From a bacterium (GTDB lineage: Bacteria; Planctomycetota; B15-G4), in contig JAUIEF010000011.1 in the NCBI GenBank assembly GCA_030428785.1, forward strand, positions 1 to 59,723: 59,723 nucleotides of DNA, written 5' to 3'. Position numbers and translations under genes: made by a program. Shown piece after piece: positions 43,612 through 51,237 of the stretch. The notes below the pieces were generated by a model. The model was given only the letters and a program-made list of their open reading frames with translations. It was not told where the DNA came from and made no database searches. The stretch's first letter is position 1, and each line of letters begins with the position of its first letter.

Positions 43612-45579
43612 TCAGCGTCCGGCGGGCGTCCGGTGCGTCACGCCGCCCGCGTGGTAGCGGTGGCAGCTCAGGCACGACGTCGGCGCGCGCCCGCCCTCGT
43701 CCTCCGGCGCGTGGCACTCGGCGCAACGCTCGCGCGGGATCGGGTCGAACTGCACCGCGAGGCGCGAGGTGTCGGTGGGCCGCCCCTCCCAGCCGTAGAA
43801 GAAGGAGTTCGCGGGGGCCGCTTCGTCGCGCGGGCGCAGCGCGTGGCAGGTGGCGCACGTGCCCTCGGGCCAGTCGGTGACGCGCGGCGAGGGCTCGCCG
43901 AGGTGCGGCCGGTGCACGAAGCGCACGAGGGTGTCGGGCGTGCGGCCGTCCCAGTGCACGTGCAGCCCGCCGACCGGGTCGCGGTCGACGTTGTGGCAGC
44001 CCGTGCAGCGGCGGTACACCGTGCCGAGCGCGTTGTCGCGCAGCACGTCCTCGAGCGCGAGCGCGTCCGCCTCGTGGTGCACGCGCCGCGCGACGAGCTC
44101 GATCCACGCGGCGAGCACGGGGTCCGCGTGGCCCGTCGGCCGGTAGACGACGGCCTCGGCGGCGGGGTCGAAGAGGAAGCCCGTCGCGTCCTCGGGCAGC
44201 GGCGGCGGCGCGGCGTCGACGTGCGCGTCGCCCGTGATCTCCGGCGCGTCGACGTCCGGCGGCAGCACGCCCGCGCCCTGCGGCGGCGCGAACCACGCGT
44301 CGGCCGCGTCGTCGAGGGCGTCGCGGAGGGCCGGCAGGTCGAGGGCCCCGGCGAGCTCCGCGCCGCGCGCCGTCGTGTCGCAGCAGGTGCCGTCGCTCGA
44401 GGCGCAGAGACGCGCGGCGAGCGCGTCGTCGTCGCCGCGCTCCTCCGCGACGAGCCCGCCGAGGGAGCGCGCGATCGCGTCGGCGTGCGCGAGCTCCTCG
44501 CCTTCGAGACCGCGCCACGCGAGCGCGCGCCGGCTGCGGTCGGAGAGCGCGACCCAGTCGGCGGCCGCGTCGCCCAGCAGGAGGCGCATCTCGGGCGGGA
44601 CCTCGAGGCGGCGCGCGCCGACGTCCGTCGGCCAGGTCGCGAGCCCGGCGGGCGGCTCGGCGAGCGCGGGCAGCTCCGCGAACACGGGCGCGTCGCGCGG
44701 AGCGAACGCGACGTCGTCCCCGTGGCAGGCGGCACACGCGTCGTCGAAGCGCGGCGTCATCATCTCGCCCGAGGGCTCCGGCGCGTGGCAGTCCGTGCAG
44801 CGCGGCGCCGCGGCGTCGAACGACGGCGTCGCGTCGCTCTCGCGCAGGAAGTAGTCGTCGAAGTGCGCCGTGTGGTCGAAGGCGATGGGCCGTCGGCGCG
44901 CGTGCGGGTAGCCGACGAACTCCGGGTGACCCTCCGCGAAGCCGTCGAAGGTCGACGCGTGACAGGTCTGGCAGCGGGCGTCGGCCATCGCGGTGAGGGA
45001 GGCGTCGGCGCCGCGGTGCTCGGCGTGGCACTGCGCGCAGGAGAAGGTCGCGTGGTCGGGGACCGACGCGCCCGCAGCGTCCGCGAGGCGCGCGCCGCCG
45101 CCCTCGCGCGTCGGCAGGAACGCCGCGGGGAGCGAGTGCGCGCGGTCCCGGGCGTCCTCGTGCCCGAAGGCGTGGCACGCGCCGCAGCCGGTCGCGCCCT
45201 CGTCGAGCCCGGGCGCCGGGAAGAGGCCCGCCGTGCGCGCGCCGTCCGGCGCGTGGCAGTCCGAGCAGCCGGCCACGACGTCGGCGTGCGCGCCGACGAG
45301 CGGCCCGGGCGAGAGCAGCGCCTCGGACGCGCCGCCGCCGAGGAGCACGGCGAGCAGCCCGGCCGTGAGCAGCGCGACCCCGGCGGTGAGCCGTCGACGA
45401 CGTGAGCGCAGCGACCGTGTCGGCCGGCAACGGTCCACCGCCTCGTGCTGGAGGCACCGCCCGCGGCGGTCCGGCCCGGCCGCGCACGGCTCGCCCGACG
45501 CCGCGCGTCCGCACACCCACGGGTCCGTGCGCTCGTAGCCGCTCTCGTCGCGGCCGAAGCCCTGCATGCGCCGGGTCAC
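43612..45579 (-). CDS. Membrane-anchored decahaem c-type cytochrome
   Basis: The start is a GTG overlapping the upstream stop as GTGA. An ATG four codons later is an alternative. The 655-residue protein starts with a Cys-rich segment (Cys23, Cys32, Cys42, Cys51 within WVCG...PCAAGPDRRGRC) that probably faces the cytoplasm. A membrane helix follows at about 66-82. The periplasmic part has ten CxxCH haem sites (first at 105-109: CSDCH, CGACH, CAQCH, CQTCH, CTDCH, CAACH, then CTGCH, CATCH, CAECH, CLSCH). It is the last gene of the operon and should accept electrons from or give them to the di-haem b protein. Confidence 0.92.
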   Translation of the reverse strand: MTRRMQGFGRDESGYERTDPWVCGRAASGEPCAAGPDRRGRCLQHEAVDRCRPTRSLRSRRRRLTAGVALLTAGLLAVLLGGGASEALLSPGPLVGAHADVVAGCSDCHAPDGARTAGLFPAPGLDEGATGCGACHAFGHEDARDRAHSLPAAFLPTREGGGARLADAAGASVPDHATFSCAQCHAEHRGADASLTAMADARCQTCHASTFDGFAEGHPEFVGYPHARRRPIAFDHTAHFDDYFLRESDATPSFDAAAPRCTDCHAPEPSGEMMTPRFDDACAACHGDDVAFAPRDAPVFAELPALAEPPAGLATWPTDVGARRLEVPPEMRLLLGDAAADWVALSDRSRRALAWRGLEGEELAHADAIARSLGGLVAEERGDDDALAARLCASSDGTCCDTTARGAELAGALDLPALRDALDDAADAWFAPPQGAGVLPPDVDAPEITGDAHVDAAPPPLPEDATGFLFDPAAEAVVYRPTGHADPVLAAWIELVARRVHHEADALALEDVLRDNALGTVYRRCTGCHNVDRDPVGGLHVHWDGRTPDTLVRFVHRPHLGEPSPRVTDWPEGTCATCHALRPRDEAAPANSFFYGWEGRPTDTSRLAVQFDPIPRERCAECHAPEDEGGRAPTSCLSCHRYHAGGVTHRTPAGR

Positions 45580-46538
45580 GCCGCCGCTCCGAACGCGTGC
45601 ACCGCCCACACGTGCACGACGAGCAGGAGCAGCAGCACCACGGTGAGCGGGATGTGCACGAACAGCCAGCCCTTGAGCGCGCCCTGCAGCGCGTCGTGGA
45701 AGTCCAGCTCGTCCTTCTTGCGGCAGATGGCGAGCAGCTCGTCGAGCGCGGCGGACTCCTCGACGTCGAGGCGACGACGGATGCTCTCCATGTCGCGCGT
45801 GAGCGTCGCGAGCGGCGCGCCCGACCCGCGCAGGTGCGCCCAGCGGTTCGCGGGCGCGGCGAGGAACGGCTCGACGCGCCGCGCGTGGAAGGACGCGAGC
45901 GCGTTGCCGGAGGCGAGCGCGGCCGGCCCGGCGACCTCGCGCACGACGTCCTCGGCCTCGGCGTGCAGCCGCGCGCGGAACCGCGGGATGCGCTCGTGGA
46001 GCACCTCCTCCCCGCGACGCGCGAGCCGCTTGGGGAACGTCCGCGACATCCAGAGGCCGACGAAGCCGGTGAGCGTCACGAGCGCGAACGCGAGCGCCAC
46101 GGCGCCCTCGAGCCGGCCGTCCGGCACGCGCCCCTCGACGTGGAGCACGAACACGACGCACGCGAACAGCCCGCCCGACGCGTGCCAGCGCAGCCACGAC
46201 GCCGCGGGGCCGAGCCGCAACACGGGCACGAGCTTGCGCAGGTTGAAGGCGGCGAGCCCCAGGAGCACCGTCGCGAGCAGCCAGCCCGTGGCGACGGACG
46301 CGTCGCCGAGGCCGTCGCCCAGCCGACGCGCCCAGAGCGTCACGGCCGCGGACAGCACGAGGAGCCCCGCGGCGTGGCGCAGCCTGCGGCGGGCACGCGC
46401 GCGGCCGCTCCGCAGCACGCGGACCGCGGGCGCCGACGCCCGACGCGACATGAGCTCCCGGGCGGCCTCCTCGCCCTGCAGCGCGCCGGTCGCCGCGCCG
46501 CCGATCGCCACACGCCCCGCCTCGCCGTCGCGCGTCAT
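45576..46538 (-). CDS. Di-haem b-type membrane protein
   Basis: The 320-residue protein starts with an ATG overlapping the upstream stop (ATGA). About five hydrophobic helices lie near residues 55-70, 84-99, 116-135, 146-164 and 291-313. His119 and His133 lie in one helix and His295 and His309 in another, both pairs 14 residues apart. This matches the spacing expected for two bis-His haem b groups across a four-helix bundle. A long soluble stretch (165-290) with many charged residues separates them. I recognise no named family. Linkage to the Fe-S protein upstream and the decahaem gene downstream suggests it moves electrons through the inner membrane. Confidence 0.8.
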   Translation of the reverse strand: MTRDGEAGRVAIGGAATGALQGEEAARELMSRRASAPAVRVLRSGRARARRRLRHAAGLLVLSAAVTLWARRLGDGLGDASVATGWLLATVLLGLAAFNLRKLVPVLRLGPAASWLRWHASGGLFACVVFVLHVEGRVPDGRLEGAVALAFALVTLTGFVGLWMSRTFPKRLARRGEEVLHERIPRFRARLHAEAEDVVREVAGPAALASGNALASFHARRVEPFLAAPANRWAHLRGSGAPLATLTRDMESIRRRLDVEESAALDELLAICRKKDELDFHDALQGALKGWLFVHIPLTVVLLLLLVVHVWAVHAFGAAA

Positions 46539-48601
46539 CGTCCGAAGAACCCGTCGAGGCGGTCGGCGAGGTTGAGGTCGACGCGCGCCAGCGCCTCGTG
46601 CGCGCAGGCCCGCACGCACGCCGGCCCCGCGGACTCCTCGACGCACAGGTCGCACTTGGTCGCCTTGGGCAGCGCGCGCCCGCCCTCGTCGACGACCATC
46701 TCGACCATGCGGATGTCGTCGTACGGGCAGTTCACCGCGCAGGCCGAGCAGCCGATGCACGTGTCCTCGTCGATGACGACCTCGCCGCCGACGAGCTGCC
46801 GCGCGATGGCGCCCGTCGGACACGCGATCATGCACGTCGGGTCCGCGCAGTGCATGCACGCCGACGCGACCATGACGCCGTCGTGGATGGGCCCGTGCCG
46901 CACGAACCGCGGGTTGCCCTCGTGCGTCGCGGCGCACGCGCGCACGCAGTCGTCGCAGCGCGTGCAGCGCTCCATGTCGATGAGCATCGCCTGCGTGCCG
47001 TTGTTGAGGCGGTGGTCGACGATGAAGTCGAGCAGCCCGTGACCGGCCGCCGGCTCCTCGACCGCCTGCACGGGCGCGATCTCCGGGCCGGCGAGCGACG
47101 GCAGCACGAAGGTCTCGACGACCTCCGTCGGGATGAGCACGACGTCGACGTAGCCCAGCGCGCGGAGCGTGCGCCGGAGCGTCGCGGGGCGCCCGGGGTC
47201 GCGCGCGGTGTGCGCGATCTCCTCGATTCCGAACGCCTGCCCGGGGCCGAAGTACCCCACGGTGCGTTCCTGCGCGCCGGCGCGCTGGCTGAGCCGCGCG
47301 AAGCCGCAGCGCAGCAGGAGCACGCCCTCCGGCGCGTCGCCCTCCGCCGCGACGACGGGCTCCTCCTCGGGGTTCGTCTTCATGCGCGCCCACTCGAATC
47401 GCCCGTAGCTGCGGAACACGGCGCGGCGCGCGACCTCGTCGAGCGCGAGCGGGTGCAGGAGCTCCGGCAGCAGGACGTCCGGGTCGTCGGCGGCGTGCAG
47501 CCAGACGGGGCGCCCGGCGCCGTCCGTGTCGGGCTCGACGAAGCGCGCGAGCCAGCTCGGCGGCTCGCCCGGCGGCGTCGACACGAGGACCGCCGGGCAC
47601 CCGGCGCGCGCCTCGAAGGCGTCGAGCAGGGCGAGGCGTCCGGGCTCGTCGTCCGGGAGCGGCGCGCGCGTGCGGTGCACGACGAGCTCGGCCGCGCCGC
47701 CGGCGCCGCGGCTCACGGCGAGCGGCTCGTGCGGCGGGAGCGCGGTCGCGTGACCGTCGTCCGAGTCGGCGCCGGCGCCGTCCTCTCCCGCGGCCTCCGT
47801 CGCCGCGCGGCGCAACCGCTCGTCCGGCGGCTCCATCGCGAGGCCGTCGCGGAAGAGCCGCACGAGGTCGCCGTCCGCGAGCGCGCGCCGCACGCCCGGC
47901 GTGTCGCCCACGCGCCGGAACTCGGGCGTCGCGCGGAGGTGCTGCCGCAGCGCGCGCGCCCGGAAGCGCTCGTCGACGTGCTCGCCCAGCTCGGGGAACA
48001 CGCGCCGCAGGTCGCGCAACCCCTGCCAGCGGATCTCGAGCAGCCGCGTGCCCTCGTCCTCGGCGTAGACCGTCGCCGTGCGCGGCGTGCGACCGAGCGC
48101 CGCGATCTCGCCGAACAGCTCGCCCGCCTCGAGGCGCGCCGTCCGGTCCGCGCCGAGGTCCACCTCGAGCTCGTTGAGCACGATGGGCACGTAGCGCTCG
48201 TGCCCCGTCGTCCATTGCGTGCTCGCGCGCGACTCGACGGGGCGCACCGGCCGCCGGCGCAGCAGACCCTTGAGCGACGCGAGCACGCCCTTGCGCTCGC
48301 CGCGCGGGCGGCGCTCCTGCTCCGGCGCGAGTCCCCCGGGCTGCCGCTCGACGACGACGCGGACCGCGCCGTCGAGCACGAAGAACGCCGAGCCGCCGTA
48401 GTCGCCCTCGCGGACGACGACCTCGAGCCGCTCGAAGCGCCGGATGCGCGAGTGCAGCCGCAGGCACGCGAGCAGCCGGTCGCGCTTGTCCTCGGCGACG
48501 TGGCTCCACGGATCGACCGCGAGCACCTCCGCGAAGTCGTGCGCCGCGAAGGCCGTGTCGAACGGGTGGTCCTCGCGTGTCGGTCGGTCGCCCGGGGTCA
48601 T
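46535..48601 (-). CDS. Tandem cyclic-nucleotide-binding domain protein fused to four [4Fe-4S] sites
   Basis: The 688-residue cytoplasmic-looking protein has two cNMP-binding-type domains (about 25-220 and 380-505) and a C-terminal ferredoxin block. In the first, the phosphate-binding cassette is intact (Gly164-Glu165, Arg174-Thr-Ala in FGEIAALGRTPRTATV). A basic stretch of about 50 residues interrupts the domain near 88-138. In the second the cassette is degenerate (GQAFGIEEIAHT). Sixteen cysteines in four groups (546/549/552/556, 582/585/590/594, 615/618/621/625, 650/653/662/666) form four clusters, as in NrfC/DmsB-like subunits. No signal peptide is present. It is a likely cyclic-nucleotide-controlled electron carrier. 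Confidence 0.92.
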   Translation of the reverse strand: MTPGDRPTREDHPFDTAFAAHDFAEVLAVDPWSHVAEDKRDRLLACLRLHSRIRRFERLEVVVREGDYGGSAFFVLDGAVRVVVERQPGGLAPEQERRPRGERKGVLASLKGLLRRRPVRPVESRASTQWTTGHERYVPIVLNELEVDLGADRTARLEAGELFGEIAALGRTPRTATVYAEDEGTRLLEIRWQGLRDLRRVFPELGEHVDERFRARALRQHLRATPEFRRVGDTPGVRRALADGDLVRLFRDGLAMEPPDERLRRAATEAAGEDGAGADSDDGHATALPPHEPLAVSRGAGGAAELVVHRTRAPLPDDEPGRLALLDAFEARAGCPAVLVSTPPGEPPSWLARFVEPDTDGAGRPVWLHAADDPDVLLPELLHPLALDEVARRAVFRSYGRFEWARMKTNPEEEPVVAAEGDAPEGVLLLRCGFARLSQRAGAQERTVGYFGPGQAFGIEEIAHTARDPGRPATLRRTLRALGYVDVVLIPTEVVETFVLPSLAGPEIAPVQAVEEPAAGHGLLDFIVDHRLNNGTQAMLIDMERCTRCDDCVRACAATHEGNPRFVRHGPIHDGVMVASACMHCADPTCMIACPTGAIARQLVGGEVVIDEDTCIGCSACAVNCPYDDIRMVEMVVDEGGRALPKATKCDLCVEESAGPACVRACAHEALARVDLNLADRLDGFFGR

Positions 48602-48620
48602 CGTCTCACCGTCCGCGGCC

Positions 48621-49700
48621 TCAGGGCCGCGCCGCGTCTCCTCGGACGTCCGTGGGGAGCAGCCCGTCGAGCGCCGCGAGGTCCGCGCCGTCGGCGCAGA
48701 GCGCGGCGATGCTCTCGCCGGCCCGCGCGGCGGTCGTCGCGAGCGCGGTCGTCGACCCGTCGCCCACTGCGGGGAGCTCGTCCGGCAGCGCGTCGAGCAG
48801 CCCGCCGAGCCCGTCGGCCGCCGCGCCTCCGCCGAGCGCCTCCTTCGCGGAGGCCAGCGCCGCGCGCGTCGCCGCGACGCGCGCGAGCATGGCGTCGCGG
48901 AACGGTCCGTCGGACGTCGCGCCCGCGAGCGCCTCGAGGCTGCGCCGCAGGTCCGCGAGCTGCCCGACGAGCCACAGCTCGCGCTTGCGCTCCGGCGTCG
49001 CCTCGTCGTTCGGCGCGCCGTGCAGGAAGCCGTGCCGCACCTCGCCCTGGCTCCACGCGAGCAGCTCGAACTCCGCGCTGCCCGCGGTGTGCCCGCCGAC
49101 GTCGACGAGCTCCTGCTGCGGCACGGTGTGGCAGCCGAGGCAGTTCGACGCGAGCGTCCACGTGCGCTCCGGGCGGATCATGCCGGCCGCCTCCGCGGCC
49201 GCGATGCGCTCGGCGCGGTGCTCCGCGGGCTCGAGCGCGCGGTCCGCCGCCTTGATCGTGTTGCCGTCGGCGTCCTGCCCGTACTGCTGGTGGATGTCGA
49301 CCCAGTGCTCCGCCGCGCCGTGGCACGACTCGCAGCTCACGCCCCACTCGGGCCACGCCTCGTCGTCGGCCGACTCGCGCCAGGTCGTCACGTGGCACGT
49401 CTGGCAGAGCGCCGTCTCGGAGCCGAAGGAGTCGAGCCCGAGGTTCGCGAGGATGTCGTCCGCCTCCGCCGAGTCGTCGAGCACCTCGAGCGAGCGGAAG
49501 TGGTGCGTCTCCTCCCACGCCTCGACCTCGCGCTCGTGGCACTTGCGGCAGCCGAACTGCGCGTCGTCGGGGCCCACCACGAGGGCGTCGCCCGACTGCG
49601 CGCGCGCGGCGCCGGGCCAGGCGCAGGCGAGCAGCAGCGCTGCCGCGAGCGCCCACGCGCGACGCGGGGCCGTGCGCCCGTCCGTCCGTCCGTCGATCAT
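48621..49700 (-). CDS. Periplasmic tetrahaem c-type cytochrome
   Basis: AGGAGGACGAGAG precedes the ATG. The 359-residue protein has a signal peptide (AWALAAALLLACAWPGAARAQ) and four CxxCH sites (CRKCH at 51-55, CQTCH, CESCH, CLGCH). The spacing resembles tetrahaem cytochrome c554-like proteins. The second half is helical and haem-free (RKRELWLVGQLADLRRSLEA). Codons 3-8 hold four CCGT repeats on the plus strand. It sits between the outer-membrane protein gene (65-base gap) and the Fe-S gene (19-base gap), suiting a soluble shuttle between inner and outer membrane. Confidence 0.9.
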   Translation of the reverse strand: MIDGRTDGRTAPRRAWALAAALLLACAWPGAARAQSGDALVVGPDDAQFGCRKCHEREVEAWEETHHFRSLEVLDDSAEADDILANLGLDSFGSETALCQTCHVTTWRESADDEAWPEWGVSCESCHGAAEHWVDIHQQYGQDADGNTIKAADRALEPAEHRAERIAAAEAAGMIRPERTWTLASNCLGCHTVPQQELVDVGGHTAGSAEFELLAWSQGEVRHGFLHGAPNDEATPERKRELWLVGQLADLRRSLEALAGATSDGPFRDAMLARVAATRAALASAKEALGGGAAADGLGGLLDALPDELPAVGDGSTTALATTAARAGESIAALCADGADLAALDGLLPTDVRGDAARP

Positions 49701-49765
49701 CTCTCGTCCTCCTCGTGTCCCGCGGCGGGCTTGCCCTCCCGCCGCGTGCGTCGTGCGTCGTCGTG

Positions 49766-51229
49766 TCAGAACTTCACCTGCCATTCGCAGCGCGCGCCGG
49801 CGAACCCGTGCGCGCGCTCGCGGTAGCCGCCGAACAGGTCCACCTGGAAGATGGAACGCTGGCCCACCGCCTGCTGGTACCGCGCGCCGACGCCCACCGC
49901 GCCGTCGTCGGCGCCGTCGGTGTCCTTGCGCACGCCCAGCTCCGTGATGACCTGCTTGCGGCCGCCGTCGAGGAAGCGCTGGTAGCCCCAGGCGCCGCCC
50001 ACGACGTCCTCCGCCGCGTTGCTGAGCGGTGCGCCCACGGCGCCGAGCCCCGGCGCGGCGAACAGGATGCCCGCGCGGCCGAGCGGCCCGCCCGCGTCCT
50101 CGCGCCGCGACGCGCTCGTGAACTCGTCGATCGCGAGGAAGGTGTTCACGTAGTGGTTGTCGTCCGTGCCGTGCGGCGTCCAGGACACCTCGCTGAAGAG
50201 CACGGTGCCGTCCGCGGCCTGCGGCGAGTCGTCGTGCTGCGCGAGCGAGCTCGCGACGCGGAACGTCGTGTTGAGGTGCCCGATGCGTTGCGTCGAGCCG
50301 ACGCCGACGTGGTAGCTGTCGCCGTAGCGCGCGTCGCCGGTCACGCCGAGCACGTCGACCTCGAGCGTGCGCGCGCGCGTGTCGCGCTCGGCGAGGAAGC
50401 CGACGGTCTTCGCGCTCCCGTCGCGCCGGTTGTCGCCGCGGTTCACGTCGCGCCAGCCGAAGAGTCCGGTGAGCCGCAGGTTCGACGACCCCGCGGGCCG
50501 GATCGAGTTGCGCGTCACCGACACGAGCGTGAGGTTGTCCTCCATGAGCAGGCCGCCCTGGAGCGTCACGGGCTGCAGGCCGATGGACACGCCGTAGTCC
50601 AGCGCGTCGCTGTCGTCCGGGTCGAGGCCCGGGAAGACCTCGCCGAGCTCGCCCTCGAAGAACAGGCTCTCGAGGTCCCAGTCGGTGGCGTGGTTGCCCT
50701 CGTCCTCGGGGCGGAACGAGCGGCCGTAGTACTCGTCGTAGTCGTCGAGCGGGCGCACGCCGACGAGGATGCGCTCGGTGCCGGTGAGCTGCAGGTTGCC
50801 GAAGAGGTCGAGGCGGTTCGCCTGGTCGGAGACGGTGTCCTCGCCGCCCTCGTGCACGTAGCTCACGCCGCTGCGCAGGTTGCCGAAGAGCATGAACGAC
50901 GGCTGCACGGTCGCGCCCGTCGCGGTGCGCGTGCCGGGGTCGATGAGGCCGGGCTGCAGGAACGGGTTGCCGAGCTCGACGATCGGCTGCGGCCGGACGG
51001 GGAGCGTCGCGAGCGGGATGTACTCGTCCGTGATGCGGCTCGGGTGGTCGTCGTCGAGCGGGTGCGCGGCGTGGTCGTCGGCGTGCGCGTCGTCGTCGTT
51101 CCCGGCGTCGTCCTGCGCGCCCGCGGCGGGCGCGTCCCCGGCGGCGGGCGACGCGGGCTCCCCGTCCTGGGCGCGGAGCCCGGGCGCGAGGAGCAGCAGC
51201 AGCGCGAGGGACGGCAGGTGACGTCGCAT
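49766..51229 (-). CDS. Probable beta-barrel outer-membrane protein
   Basis: The 487-residue protein has a signal peptide (LPSLALLLLLAPGLRAQ) and a His/Asp-rich N-terminal linker (DDAHADDHAAHPLDDDH, possibly metal binding). Many alternating hydrophobic beta strands follow, such as PSFMLFGNLRSGVSYV and RILVGVRPLD. The last residue is Phe (EWQVKF), the usual beta-barrel assembly signal. No haem motif is found. Its gene lies eight bases after the pentahaem lipoprotein gene. By analogy with porin-cytochrome systems it may form the outer-membrane conduit, but no MtrB-like family match can be claimed from reading. Confidence 0.78.
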   Translation of the reverse strand: MRRHLPSLALLLLLAPGLRAQDGEPASPAAGDAPAAGAQDDAGNDDDAHADDHAAHPLDDDHPSRITDEYIPLATLPVRPQPIVELGNPFLQPGLIDPGTRTATGATVQPSFMLFGNLRSGVSYVHEGGEDTVSDQANRLDLFGNLQLTGTERILVGVRPLDDYDEYYGRSFRPEDEGNHATDWDLESLFFEGELGEVFPGLDPDDSDALDYGVSIGLQPVTLQGGLLMEDNLTLVSVTRNSIRPAGSSNLRLTGLFGWRDVNRGDNRRDGSAKTVGFLAERDTRARTLEVDVLGVTGDARYGDSYHVGVGSTQRIGHLNTTFRVASSLAQHDDSPQAADGTVLFSEVSWTPHGTDDNHYVNTFLAIDEFTSASRREDAGGPLGRAGILFAAPGLGAVGAPLSNAAEDVVGGAWGYQRFLDGGRKQVITELGVRKDTDGADDGAVGVGARYQQAVGQRSIFQVDLFGGYRERAHGFAGARCEWQVKF

Positions 51230-51237
51230 GGCCGGGC

